This document shows, in pieces, positions 8,019 to 17,204 of a stretch of 64,000 nt of DNA. Position 1 is the stretch's first letter. The number at the start of each line of letters is the position of its first letter. Both the position numbers and the translations under genes were made by a program. The stretch comes from an uncultured Alistipes sp. (GTDB lineage Bacteria; Bacteroidota; Bacteroidia; Bacteroidales; UBA932): positions 97,291 to 161,290 of the forward strand of contig CABMPD010000004.1 in assembly GCA_902388455.1 (NCBI GenBank), in the 5' to 3' direction. The notes below the pieces were generated by a model. That model was not told where the DNA came from and made no database searches. It worked only from the letters and a program-made list of their open reading frames with translations.

Positions 8019-8513
8019 TTATGCGTTGAAAAGCTGCTTTAAATAAGGGAATACAGCATCTGTTATAGACGAGATAATTTGTACGCTTTTGGATGCGGCC
8101 ATCTGCTCCGGGGGAACAAGAACAAACCAAGTGGTGTTGACGTACTCGATAAGAGAGATAAGTGCTCCGACCAGCAGTACGACGGTGCATACAGAAAGAA
8201 GTACGCCCAGAAGACGGTTGACCCAGCCCAGTGTGGTAATCTTGATGATTTTCTCAAGCAACCGGCCCAAAAGATACATGCATAGGCATACTACAATGAT
8301 AATAATGGCAAAAGAGACAGCCTTGACTACGCTCTCCGAGGCGTCCAGCCATTGATGGAGCCATCCGGCCATTATTGCCGAGAACCGGCCCGCCAGAAAA
8401 ATACCGAGGATAAGGCCCGCGATGCCGCCTACCTGCCTTACCAGTCCGTCCTTGATGCCCTTGAACACCGCCAGGGCCAGGAGTACGAGAATGATGATAT
8501 CTATAACTGTCAT
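8019..8513 (-). CDS. CvpA family membrane protein
   Basis: The 164-residue protein starts MTVIDIIILVLLALAVFKGIKDG, the hallmark of the CvpA family, and has four predicted transmembrane helices. In E. coli CvpA is linked to colicin V production and envelope stress, but in most bacteria its role is unclear. It lies between the peptide-export operon and ileS. However, its own promoter is divergent from ileS, and CvpA is widespread housekeeping, so the neighbouring bacteriocin genes are probably coincidental. Confidence 0.88.
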   Translation of the reverse strand: MTVIDIIILVLLALAVFKGIKDGLVRQVGGIAGLILGIFLAGRFSAIMAGWLHQWLDASESVVKAVSFAIIIIVVCLCMYLLGRLLEKIIKITTLGWVNRLLGVLLSVCTVVLLVGALISLIEYVNTTWFVLVPPEQMAASKSVQIISSITDAVFPYLKQLFNA

Positions 8514-8521
8514 GACATGCG

Positions 8522-8548
8522 AAGATAGGAATATTTTCCCTATCTTTG
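8522..8548. promoter_or_regulatory. Overlapping divergent -7 boxes for cvpA and ileS
   Basis: AAGATAGG (8522-8529) and CCTATCTT (8539-8546) form a perfect 8-bp inverted repeat. The right arm contains TATCTTTG (8541-8548), a perfect -7 box for ileS 20 bases before its ATG. The left arm read on the minus strand gives TATCTTCG, a one-mismatch -7 box about 9 bases before the cvpA start. The dyad may simply reflect two facing promoter elements. Confidence 0.6.
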
Positions 8549-8568
8549 CCCATTAAAATTCAGAATAT

Positions 8569-11500
8569 ATGTTCAAAGAGTATAAAGGACTGGACCTGAC
8601 AGGTCTCTCCGCCGAGGTGCTGGAGAGCTGGAAGAAGCAGGATGTGTTTCACAAGACGTTGGAAATGAGGGAGGGTGCTCCCGAGTATGTGTTCTTCGAG
8701 GGACCTCCCTCGGCCAACGGCATGCCGGGCATACACCATGTGATGGCCCGCTCCATCAAGGACGTGATCTGCCGCTACAAGACTCAGTCCGGCTACCACG
8801 TAAGCCGCAAGGCCGGATGGGACACCCACGGTCTGCCCGTGGAGCTGGGAGTGGAGAAGGCCCTGGGCATCACCAAGGACGACATCGGAAAGAAGATATC
8901 CGTGGCGGAGTACAACTCTATCTGCCGCCGCGAGGTCATGAAATATACCAAGGAATGGGTCAACCTGACCGAGCGCATCGGCTACTGGGTGGACACCGAC
9001 AATCCATACATCACCTACGACAACCGCTATATCGAGACCCTCTGGTATCTCCTGAAGGAGATCTACAAGAAGGGTCTGCTGTACAAGGGCTACTCCATCC
9101 AGCCCTATTCCCCCGCCGCAGGCACCGGCCTGAGCACCCATGAGCTCAACCAGCCCGGCTGCTACCGCGACGTGAAGGACACCACGGCCGTAGCCCAGTT
9201 CAAGGTCATCCGCGACGAGGCTTCCGAGCCTTTCTTCCAGAAAGCCGGAGGGGATCCCCTCTATTTCATCGCCTGGACCACCACCCCCTGGACCCTGCCC
9301 TCGAACACCGCCCTCTGCGTAGGCCCCGGCATCGAGTACGTCTTAGTGCGCTCCTCGAACCCCTACACCGGTCTTCCCGGAGTGTACATCGTCGCAAAGG
9401 CATTGGTCCATGACCATTTCGGAGGAAAGATACCCTTCGAGGTGCTCGAAGGCTCCTACAAGGGCACTGACCTGGTGGGCATGCACTACGAGCAGCTGAT
9501 TCCCTGGGTGCGTCCCGACGAGGGCGCCTTCCGCGTGATTCCCGGCGACTACGTGACCACGGACGAGGGCACCACCGGTATTGTCCACATTGCCCCGACC
9601 TTCGGAGCCGACGACGCCAAGGTGGCCCGCCAGAGCGGAGTGCCCGCCCTGATGGTACGTGACGCCGCCGGAGTGATGCAGGCCCTGGTGGACCGCACCG
9701 GCAGGATGTACCGGATAGAGGACCTCGACCCGGAATTTGTCCGCGAGAGGGTGGATGTGGAGCTGTACGGGGAGTATTCCGGCCGCTATGTGAAGAATGC
9801 CTACGACCCTGAGGCCACCCCCGACACCCCGACCATCGACGTGGATATCTGCGTGATGCTCAAGGGCCAGAACAAGGCCTTCAAGATAGAGAAGCACGTG
9901 CACTCCTATCCCCACTGCTGGAGGACCGACAAGCCCGTGCTGTACTACCCCCTCGACTCCTGGTTCATCCGCACCACCGCCGTGCAGGATCAGATGATCG
10001 AGCTGAACAAGACCATAACCTGGAAGCCCGCATCGACCGGAGCAGGCCGCTTCGGCAAGTGGCTGGAGAATCTGCAGGATTGGAACCTCTCCCGCAGCCG
10101 CTATTGGGGTACACCGCTGCCCGTATGGAGGACAGAGGACGGGGCCGAGGAGAAGTGCATCGGCTCGGTGGCAGAGCTTTACGCCGAGATTGACAAGGCT
10201 GTGGCCGCCGGCATCATGAAGGAGAACCCGCTGGCAGCGGCAGGATTCGTCCCCGGGGACTATTCCAAGGACAATTACGAACGCATCGACCTGCACAGGC
10301 CGTATGTGGATGAGATATACCTCGTCTCGGACAAGGGACGGAAGATGGTGCGCGAGACCGACCTGATCGACGTGTGGTTCGACTCGGGCTCGATGCCATA
10401 CGCCCAGGAGGGGCTGCAGGCGCTCGGCTCTCCCAAGTTCGGACAGACCGCCGACTTCATCGCCGAGGGAGTGGACCAGACCCGCGGATGGTTCTTCACC
10501 CTGCACGCCATCCATACGATGATCAGCGGCAGCACGGCATTCAGGACCGTGATATCCAACGGACTGGTGCTCGACAAGGACGGCAACAAGATGAGCAAGC
10601 GCCTGGGCAATGCCGTGGATCCATTCAAGGCACTTGATAATTACGGACCCGACGCCCTGCGCTGGTACATGCTCACCAACTCCCAGCCCTGGGACAACCT
10701 CAAGTTCGACGAGGCGGGAGTGGACGAGGTGCGCCGCAAATTCTTCGGTACCTTATATAATACCTACTCGTTCTTCGCCCTCTATGCCAACGTGGACGGA
10801 TTCGGCACTAAGCCTGAGCACCTGCAGAAGCAGATACCCGTGGCTGAGCGTCCGGAGATCGACCGCTGGCTGATGTCCCTGCTCAATACCCTGATCAAGA
10901 ACGTCAAGGAGTGCTACGAGAGCTACGATATCACCGGCGCCGGCCGTCTGATTCAGGACTTTGTCTGCGACAACCTCAGCAACTGGTACGTGCGCCTGAA
11001 CCGCAAGCGTTTCTGGGGAGGCCAGATGAACGATGACAAGCTGGCAGCCTACCAGACCCTGTACTCGGCCCTCGAGACAGTGGCCGTGCTCGCGGCTCCC
11101 ATCGCGCCTTTCTATATGGACCGCCTTTTCTGCGACCTGAACAGCGCGACCGGGGCTCATGACGTGATGTCCGTACACATGATGCCCATGCCTGAGAGCG
11201 ACCCTGCCTGCGTGGATACTGACTTAGAGGAGCGCATGGCCCTGGCCCAGAAGTCTTCCTCGATGGTGCTCGCCCTGCGCCGCAAGGTCAATATAAAGGT
11301 GCGTCAGCCCTTAGCCCAGATGATCATCCCCGTCCTCGACCCTAAGATCGAGGAGCAGTTCGAGAAGGTGCGCAACTTAGTGCTCAGCGAGGTCAATGTC
11401 AAGGAGGTGGTCTACATCAAGGATACGACCGGCCTCATCACCAAGAAGATAAAACCCAACTTCAAGACCCTCGGCAAGCGTTACGGCAAGCAGATGAAGG

Positions 11501-11976
11501 AGATAGCCGCCGCGTTCGGGACTCTGTCCCAGCAGGAGATCGCCGCAGTGGAGCTCGCCGGCATGCAGGAGGAGGTCTATACCCTCCGTCTGCCCTCCGG
11601 GGACGTGGAGCTGCAGCCCGCTGACTATGAGGTGTCCTCCGAGGACATGCCCGGAAGGCTCGTGGCTACTGAGGGCAAGCTGACCATCGCCCTCGATATC
11701 ACCGTCACTCCGGAGCTCCGCAATGAGGGAGTGGCCCGCGAGCTGATCAATAGGATACAGAACCTCCGCAAGGACAGCGGATTCGAGGTTACGGACAGGA
11801 TCGTGGCCCGCATCCAGAGGCTGCCCGAGGTGGAGGAGGCCATAGCCGGATTCAAGGACTATATCGCTTCACAGACCCTCGCCCGCGAGATCATCCTGGA
11901 GGATGCCGTCTCCGGCGGAGTGGAGGTCGAATGGTTAGAAGACAATAAGATAACTCTTAAGCTCGAGAGAATATGA
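8569..11976 (+). CDS. ileS: Isoleucyl-tRNA synthetase
   Basis: The 1135-residue class I synthetase charges tRNA-Ile. The HIGH-type motif is in PSANGMPGIHHVMARS (about residue 50), the editing CP1 domain spans the middle (TTTPWTLPSNTALCVGP), and the KMSKS loop is KDGNKMSKRLGN (about 665). Length and motif style fit the long eukaryote-like type 2 IleRS common in Bacteroidota; that type is often naturally tolerant of mupirocin. The next gene overlaps the stop by ATGA. Very long antisense reading frames in this GC-rich gene are shadows. Confidence 0.97.
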   Translation: MFKEYKGLDLTGLSAEVLESWKKQDVFHKTLEMREGAPEYVFFEGPPSANGMPGIHHVMARSIKDVICRYKTQSGYHVSRKAGWDTHGLPVELGVEKALGITKDDIGKKISVAEYNSICRREVMKYTKEWVNLTERIGYWVDTDNPYITYDNRYIETLWYLLKEIYKKGLLYKGYSIQPYSPAAGTGLSTHELNQPGCYRDVKDTTAVAQFKVIRDEASEPFFQKAGGDPLYFIAWTTTPWTLPSNTALCVGPGIEYVLVRSSNPYTGLPGVYIVAKALVHDHFGGKIPFEVLEGSYKGTDLVGMHYEQLIPWVRPDEGAFRVIPGDYVTTDEGTTGIVHIAPTFGADDAKVARQSGVPALMVRDAAGVMQALVDRTGRMYRIEDLDPEFVRERVDVELYGEYSGRYVKNAYDPEATPDTPTIDVDICVMLKGQNKAFKIEKHVHSYPHCWRTDKPVLYYPLDSWFIRTTAVQDQMIELNKTITWKPASTGAGRFGKWLENLQDWNLSRSRYWGTPLPVWRTEDGAEEKCIGSVAELYAEIDKAVAAGIMKENPLAAAGFVPGDYSKDNYERIDLHRPYVDEIYLVSDKGRKMVRETDLIDVWFDSGSMPYAQEGLQALGSPKFGQTADFIAEGVDQTRGWFFTLHAIHTMISGSTAFRTVISNGLVLDKDGNKMSKRLGNAVDPFKALDNYGPDALRWYMLTNSQPWDNLKFDEAGVDEVRRKFFGTLYNTYSFFALYANVDGFGTKPEHLQKQIPVAERPEIDRWLMSLLNTLIKNVKECYESYDITGAGRLIQDFVCDNLSNWYVRLNRKRFWGGQMNDDKLAAYQTLYSALETVAVLAAPIAPFYMDRLFCDLNSATGAHDVMSVHMMPMPESDPACVDTDLEERMALAQKSSSMVLALRRKVNIKVRQPLAQMIIPVLDPKIEEQFEKVRNLVLSEVNVKEVVYIKDTTGLITKKIKPNFKTLGKRYGKQMKEIAAAFGTLSQQEIAAVELAGMQEEVYTLRLPSGDVELQPADYEVSSEDMPGRLVATEGKLTIALDITVTPELRNEGVARELINRIQNLRKDSGFEVTDRIVARIQRLPEVEEAIAGFKDYIASQTLAREIILEDAVSGGVEVEWLEDNKITLKLERI

Positions 11977-12443
11977 ACAGAGACGAACTGATGCTCAGGG
12001 CAGTGGCCCTTGCCGAACGCAACGCCGCCTCCGTGACGGGCGGACCCTTCGGGGCTGTCATCGTCAAGGACGGGAAGGTGGTCGCAGAGGCCTCCAACAC
12101 CGTCACGGTCGACAATGATCCGACGGCCCATGCCGAGGTCAATGCGATACGGAAGGCCTGTGCCGCCCTGGGAACATTCGATCTCTCCGGCTGCGAGCTT
12201 TATACCAGCTGCGAGCCCTGTCCGATGTGCCTTGCCGCCTGCTATTGGGCCCATATCGACAGGGTGTACTACGCTGCGGACCGGGAGGATGCCGCCGCGG
12301 CAGGATTCGACGACAGCGACATCTACAGGGAGGTCGCTCTGCCCGTGGACGGACGGAAGATACCGTTTGTCCACATCATGGAGAAGGAGGGGCTCCGTCC
12401 CTTCATGCTCTGGGCCTCGAATGATAAGAAAGTGGAATATTGA
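11973..12443 (+). CDS. Guanine deaminase-type nucleoside deaminase
   Basis: The 156-residue zinc enzyme belongs to the cytidine deaminase fold. It has the zinc and proton-shuttle motif AHAEVNAIR and the zinc pair CEPCPMCLAA. The GGPFGAVIVKDGKVVAEASN start and the C-terminal tail resemble B. subtilis-type guanine deaminase more than tRNA adenosine deaminase TadA. It would convert guanine to xanthine or act on a related base. It overlaps ileS by four bases. Confidence 0.88.
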   Translation: MNRDELMLRAVALAERNAASVTGGPFGAVIVKDGKVVAEASNTVTVDNDPTAHAEVNAIRKACAALGTFDLSGCELYTSCEPCPMCLAACYWAHIDRVYYAADREDAAAAGFDDSDIYREVALPVDGRKIPFVHIMEKEGLRPFMLWASNDKKVEY

Positions 12444-12467
12444 CAAAACACATAAAAATTTCAACTT

Positions 12468-12881
12468 ATGGACGACAACATGGATAACAGGAATGAAGTA
12501 CTCGAGAAGGTACGCTACAGCGATGAAGAGCTGCAGGAATTCAAGGAAATCATTCTGAAGAAGCTGGAAAAGGCCCGCGATGACTATGAGCAGCTCCGCT
12601 CGGCCATCACCCACAACACCAGCAACGACACTGAGGACACTTCGCCGACATTCAAGGTCCTCGAGGAGGGAGCATCCGCCCTGTCCAAGGAAGAGTCGGG
12701 ACAGCTGGCCCAGAGGCAGCTCAAGTTCATCAACTCGCTGGAGGCCGCTTTAGTCAGAATCGAGAACAAGACTTACGGAATCTGCCGTGAGACCGGCAAG
12801 CTGATCCCCAAGGAGAGGCTCAAGCTCGTTCCTCACGCTACCCTCAGCATAGAGGCCAAACTTAACTCCAAGAAGAAGTGA
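12468..12881 (+). CDS. DksA/TraR-family protein with degenerate zinc finger
   Basis: The 137-residue protein has an N-terminal coiled coil and a C-terminal DksA-like globular end (TYGICRETGKLIPKERLKLVP). DksA-family proteins enter the RNA polymerase secondary channel and modulate initiation with ppGpp. Only one of the four zinc-finger cysteines remains (in GICRE); the second is Thr and the last pair is replaced (PHATLSIEAK). ATG codons at 12468 and 12480 are both usable. The stop overlaps the GTG start of lspA. Confidence 0.85.
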   Translation: MDDNMDNRNEVLEKVRYSDEELQEFKEIILKKLEKARDDYEQLRSAITHNTSNDTEDTSPTFKVLEEGASALSKEESGQLAQRQLKFINSLEAALVRIENKTYGICRETGKLIPKERLKLVPHATLSIEAKLNSKKK

Positions 12882-13519
12882 AGCACCTCTCCCGCGGTAA
12901 GAAAACAGCCTTCATCGTCATTCTTGCTGTAGCGCTGCTGGTCTTCGATCAGATCACCAAGGTCCTGGTCAAGACCGGCATGCACATAGGGGAGTCCATC
13001 CCTGTCTTCGGGGAATGGTTCCAGATCCTCTTCATCGAGAACGAGGGCATGGCATTCGGCATGGCGTTCGGCGGGGAAGTCGGGAAATACGTCCTGACCT
13101 CCCTGCGGATCGTCCTCTCGGTCCTGCTGTTCTTCTATGTGCGGCATCTGCTGCTCAGGAAGGACGCTCCGCTCGGAGTGCTGCTCGGCCTGACGGCCAT
13201 CATGGTCGGGGCCATAGGCAATGTGGTGGACTGCATGTTCTACGGACTGATATTCGAGCCGTCGACCTACACCCATGTGGCTTCGGCCGTGCCTTTCGGA
13301 GAGGGATACGGAACGTTCGGCTTAGGTAAGGTGGTGGACATGCTGTACTTCCCGATAATCAACACCACGTGGCCGGACTGGGTGCCCGGCAAGGGAGGGG
13401 AACCGCTGATTTTCTTCCGGCCCATCTTCAACGTGGCTGACTCCTGCATCACTGTCGGAGCGCTGTACCTGCTGATCTTCAAGTGGAAGTATTTTCAGGT
13501 GCACGAGCTCTCCAAGTGA
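12878..13519 (+). CDS. lspA: Lipoprotein signal peptidase (signal peptidase II)
   Basis: The 213-residue integral membrane aspartyl protease cleaves the signal peptide of prolipoproteins ahead of the lipidated Cys. The two catalytic Asp regions are GAIGNVVDCMFYG and FNVADSCITVG, and the conserved Asn stretch is IENEGMAFG. It is longer than the roughly 165-residue E. coli enzyme because of a loop between helices 3 and 4, as is usual in Bacteroidota. The start is GTG within a GTGA overlap with the DksA-like gene. Confidence 0.95.
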   Translation: MKHLSRGKKTAFIVILAVALLVFDQITKVLVKTGMHIGESIPVFGEWFQILFIENEGMAFGMAFGGEVGKYVLTSLRIVLSVLLFFYVRHLLLRKDAPLGVLLGLTAIMVGAIGNVVDCMFYGLIFEPSTYTHVASAVPFGEGYGTFGLGKVVDMLYFPIINTTWPDWVPGKGGEPLIFFRPIFNVADSCITVGALYLLIFKWKYFQVHELSK

Positions 13520-14814
13520 TGTTCCCGCTGTTCTATATCATAGTATCCCTGCTGGTTGTGCTGCCGGATGTGTATATCCGGTGGGTGTGTCTGCGGGGGA
13601 TGGACTTAGGCTGGTGGAACCTGCTGTTCTGGGCTCCGCTGGCTTTTTTCGTGTTCCTGCTGGTGATGTATTTTGCCGGCGGGCCGCAGCCCTTTGTGTT
13701 CAAGGGGATGGTGTCCGCGATACTGTGCTTCACCGTGCCGAAGCTGCTCTTCTGCATCGTCTCGATAATCGGAAGGGCGGCGGGCTATATCGCCTGGGAC
13801 TCAGGCGGGTCGGAAGTGCTGCGCGGGGCTCTGACGGGCGGCTTCGATGTGGCGGGGATCGTGCTCGCGGGCTGTTTCTTAGTGTCGGCGGTCTACGGCC
13901 TGACCTACGGGCCGAAACGCTTGGAGGTGCGGGAGGAGACCCTGACCTTCGAGGACCTTCCGGCTTCCTTCGACGGATACCGGATAGTGCATCTGTCGGA
14001 CCTGCATGCCCGTTCGTACGCTGCGCCGGGACTGATTGAGAAGCTGGCCGCTACGGTCAATGATCTGGATGCGGACCTGATAGCATTTACCGGGGACTTA
14101 GTCAATTCCTCCCCGGAGGAGCTGGATCCGCGGATGACCGCGGCCCTGTCCTCCCTGCGGGCCCGGGACGGGGTGTTCTCCGTGGTGGGCAATCACGATT
14201 ATTGCGAGTACCACGACTATGCCACGGCTGACGGGGCGGCCCGCGCCTTCGCCGAGGTGGTCCGCCGGGAGCGGGCGATGGGGTGGAGGGTGCTGATGGA
14301 CTCTTCGGCGGTGATTACCCTGCCGGCTGTTTCGGACAATGGTGAGCCGGAGCGCAGGCAGGACAGCATCTATGTGGTAGGGGTGGAGCACTGCGGCAAG
14401 CCGCCTTTCGGCAGCAGGGGAGACCTGCAGAGGGCCCTTTACGGAGTGCCGCCGGTGTTTTTCTCGGCGGATTCCGCAGCTGTCGGTCTTGCCGGTTCTG
14501 ATACCGTGCGTTCTTCCTCGCCCTTTAAGATTCTCCTGAGCCATGACCCGAGCCATTGGCGCCTGGAAGTCCTGCGGAACTCCGATATTCAGCTGACCCT
14601 TTCCGGCCATACCCACGCCATGCAGTTCCGCATCGGGCGTTTCTCCCCCTCCCGCTGGATGTACCGCGAGTGGTACGGAGTGTACCTGGAGCCGGCGGCG
14701 GACTCTACAGGTGCCCGCGTCCTCAACGTGTCCGCAGGCATCGGCGGTTCCTTCCCCTTCCGCATCGGTGCCTGGCCGGAGGTCGTAGTCATTACCCTCC
14801 GCCGTCCGGGATAA
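13519..14814 (+). CDS. Membrane-anchored metallophosphoesterase
   Basis: The 431-residue protein has four N-terminal transmembrane helices (about 1-130) followed by a calcineurin-like phosphoesterase domain. All metal-binding motifs are present: LSDLHAR, FTGDLVNS, VGNHDY, LLSHDPSH and LSGHTHAMQF. It resembles the YkuE/YaeI group, some of whose members cleave UDP-diacylglucosamine or other lipid phosphoesters. The ATG at 13519 shares one base with the lspA stop. I reject the upstream start at 13483, which lies inside lspA. The substrate is unknown. Confidence 0.9.
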   Translation: MFPLFYIIVSLLVVLPDVYIRWVCLRGMDLGWWNLLFWAPLAFFVFLLVMYFAGGPQPFVFKGMVSAILCFTVPKLLFCIVSIIGRAAGYIAWDSGGSEVLRGALTGGFDVAGIVLAGCFLVSAVYGLTYGPKRLEVREETLTFEDLPASFDGYRIVHLSDLHARSYAAPGLIEKLAATVNDLDADLIAFTGDLVNSSPEELDPRMTAALSSLRARDGVFSVVGNHDYCEYHDYATADGAARAFAEVVRRERAMGWRVLMDSSAVITLPAVSDNGEPERRQDSIYVVGVEHCGKPPFGSRGDLQRALYGVPPVFFSADSAAVGLAGSDTVRSSSPFKILLSHDPSHWRLEVLRNSDIQLTLSGHTHAMQFRIGRFSPSRWMYREWYGVYLEPAADSTGARVLNVSAGIGGSFPFRIGAWPEVVVITLRRPG

Positions 14815-14849
14815 AACCATTTTTACATTGATATGATATTCCCTTTATT

Positions 14850-15365
14850 ATGACTAACAGACAGATATCATTGGACAATATTGACAGGGTGGAGAACCTT
14901 GCATTTGCCCCCCTTGAAAAGAAGTACCTAAAAGCACATACGGCCGCTACGGCATTGGCCTGGCTCGGGCTGATGCTGCTGCCGCTTTTTATTCTCTTAG
15001 CCGATGAGCTGGATGGGCGGAACCTGATCGTGATATGCGCGGAGGCGGTGTTGCTTGTGGCGGGGCTCGTCAATCTGGCGATTCTGCCCAGGGCATACGC
15101 CTACAAGGGCTATGCGGTCCGGGAGCACGATATCACCTACCGCTCCGGGATAGTCTTTCCGAAGACAGTTACGATTCCTTTCTGCAAGGTGCAGCAGGTG
15201 AGCGTCCGGCAGAATCCCGTTTCGCGGATGTTCGGACTCTATGCCGTGGATGTCGTAAGCGGGGCGCAGATGTTGGCGGAGACCGTCATCCCCGGGCTGA
15301 CGCAGGAGAAGGCGGAGGAGATAAAGTCACTGTTGATAGAGAGGACGCGGAATGAGAACAGGTGA
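14850..15365 (+). CDS. Bacterial PH-domain membrane protein, YdbS-like
   Basis: The 171-residue protein has two transmembrane helices (about 32-52 and 60-80) and a bacterial pleckstrin-homology domain (bPH_2, old DUF304) in the C-terminal half, with the typical IPFCKVQQVSVRQNPVSRMFGL stretch (residues about 108-129). It overlaps the next gene by 14 bases. YdbS/YdbT pairs occur across bacteria. In B. subtilis they were linked to envelope function and resistance to an antimicrobial peptide; here the role is not known. Confidence 0.88.
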   Translation: MTNRQISLDNIDRVENLAFAPLEKKYLKAHTAATALAWLGLMLLPLFILLADELDGRNLIVICAEAVLLVAGLVNLAILPRAYAYKGYAVREHDITYRSGIVFPKTVTIPFCKVQQVSVRQNPVSRMFGLYAVDVVSGAQMLAETVIPGLTQEKAEEIKSLLIERTRNENR

Positions 15366-16890
15366 TTTTTCCGAGCCAAGGCGGATGAGCGGGAGTGCTT
15401 ACTGGGTGTTGATGGCCAAGGGGCTGCGGGAGTATGCGAGCCTTTTCGTGATCCTTATCGTCCTGAAATTTATCGATGCCGATGACCAGCATACCTTCAT
15501 GGAGAGGATGCGGGCGGTATCGCTGCTGAGCGCCGGGTATCTGGCCCTGGCGGCTCTGACGGCTTTCATCAGCTGGTATTTCAAGAAATACTATATCGAG
15601 GGCGGCAAGCTGATTTTCATTCACGGGCTGCTGAGCAAGGAGACGACCAGCATACCTCTGAGCAAGGTCCAGTCGATGCGGACCAAGCAAGGGTTCATCT
15701 ACCGGGTCATGGAGATGCGGGGCGTACTCTTCGATACGCTGGCGTCCAAGTCGGCGGAGATAGAGCTTATCCTGGATGACCGGGACTGGAAGGCGCTGAT
15801 GGAGAGGGTGGAGGTGGAGGAGGTTGTTTCTGGCTCTTCTGAATTGTCAGACTCTTCTGAATTGTCCGTAGCTTCCGGCACCTCCCGCTTTCCCGAAGCG
15901 GCAGAGGAGCGGACCTCCGGGAGTTCGCTCAGTTTCAGCAATTCCAATTTGATCAAAGGGGCGTTCTGCCAGAACCACCTTCAGGGCATGGCCGTGCTCT
16001 TTGCCGCCTTAGCCGCTGTGTATAATACAGTCTCCACTGTCGACGACCATGCGGTGGACCATATCATAGACTATGTGGACACACATGCCGGGACTCTGTC
16101 GCTCCAGCCTTCGGGTTATGTGGTCGTCGCTGTGGCTCTGTACTTCTTCGTGATGCTGCTGTGGATAGGCAAGGTCTTTCTGCGTTATGCCAACATGGAA
16201 GTGCGTATCGCCCGCGGTCAGCTGACCTTCGAGAGCGGACTCATAGCCCGCAACAGCAGCCGCTTCTCCTACGATAAGATCTGTACGGTATATGTCAAGC
16301 GCAATTTCCTGGAGCAATGGCTGCACGGCAGTACCGTCATGCTGCGGCAGGCACTGAATGCCACCGATGAGAAAAAGGGTGCGGATGTGAGGGTCTACGG
16401 CTCGGAATCGGCTGCGGATTTCCTCAGCTGGTGGCTCGGAAGCAGCTACGGCTCTTCTCCGGAGATCGTTTCGGCCCGCTCGGGGTACGGCCTGATGTGG
16501 CACGTCATGCGTCTGGATATTCTGATATCGCTGGCCGCCGCGGTCACACTGGCCTGCTTCGGCCTGTATGTGTGGCTCGCTGTGCCGGCGGCCTGGCTGC
16601 TGATATCTGTGGCCAAAGGATTCATGGCCGTCCGCCGGGGCCGTATCACGCTGAAGGAGGACTACATCGAGATCCACAACGGCAGGTTTGCAGACATCCG
16701 GAACTACGTCAAATACAGCAACGTCGAGGTGGTCCGCCTTCGGAGCACTCCCTTCACCCCGTATTCCCGCCGGGTGAGCCTCACCCTCTCCACCAACGGC
16801 ACTTCCTTCACGCTCCGGAGCCTGCGGGTCGAGGAGGCCCGGGAGATCTACGAGCTGCTGCTGTGCAACTGCGCTGGCCGGCCCTCGTAG
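15352..16890 (+). CDS. Bacterial PH-domain membrane protein, YdbT-like
   Basis: The 512-residue partner of the preceding gene has alternating transmembrane pairs and PH-like domains: helices near 20-80, a domain with IPLSKVQSMRTKQG, a Ser-rich linker (about 160-195), helices near 205-275, a second domain (FSYDKICTVYVKRN), helices near 390-425, and a third domain at the C-terminus. This matches the YdbT arrangement. The Ser/Glu-rich linker, with a near-repeat of SSELSDSSELS, is unusual in length. Confidence 0.87.
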   Translation: MRTGDFSEPRRMSGSAYWVLMAKGLREYASLFVILIVLKFIDADDQHTFMERMRAVSLLSAGYLALAALTAFISWYFKKYYIEGGKLIFIHGLLSKETTSIPLSKVQSMRTKQGFIYRVMEMRGVLFDTLASKSAEIELILDDRDWKALMERVEVEEVVSGSSELSDSSELSVASGTSRFPEAAEERTSGSSLSFSNSNLIKGAFCQNHLQGMAVLFAALAAVYNTVSTVDDHAVDHIIDYVDTHAGTLSLQPSGYVVVAVALYFFVMLLWIGKVFLRYANMEVRIARGQLTFESGLIARNSSRFSYDKICTVYVKRNFLEQWLHGSTVMLRQALNATDEKKGADVRVYGSESAADFLSWWLGSSYGSSPEIVSARSGYGLMWHVMRLDILISLAAAVTLACFGLYVWLAVPAAWLLISVAKGFMAVRRGRITLKEDYIEIHNGRFADIRNYVKYSNVEVVRLRSTPFTPYSRRVSLTLSTNGTSFTLRSLRVEEAREIYELLLCNCAGRPS

Positions 16891-17204
16891 TCTGCTCCCC
16901 CATAGCCCGTTTCCTAATACTCCGTTCGTTCCGGTCCCATTCTCCCTGCCCTGTCCGGAAGGTGCCGACCGAAGCAGCCTTTCTCCGTCACCTTCTCGAA
17001 TTCGTTTGGAGAGATTGCGCCTAAAAGACAAGACCTGAATGCTGGCTGTGAATAACATTTTACATGGTGAAAAATCGTGTAAGTATCTGATTGCTACGAT
17101 GATGCGACGGAGTGTCCGCCATTCTGCCTGTGAATTTATTTATTGCCCCAGATGAGCTGTTCAGTATTATGTTTGCGGAAAATTTTCACAAACACGACAC
17201 GAAC
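16891..17204 (+). promoter_or_regulatory. Intergenic region with promoter for the outer-membrane protein
   Basis: No gene is seen in the first 250 bases. Near the end a perfect -7 box TATGTTTG (17168-17175) is preceded by TTG at 17143-17145, a 22-base gap. This places the transcript start just upstream of the ATG at 17205 and supports that start over the in-frame codon at 17112, which lies before the promoter. Confidence 0.65.

Noticed and set aside
9343..10515. A 390-codon antisense frame in ileS
   Set aside because: It is a by-product of strong third-position GC in ileS; it resembles no protein.
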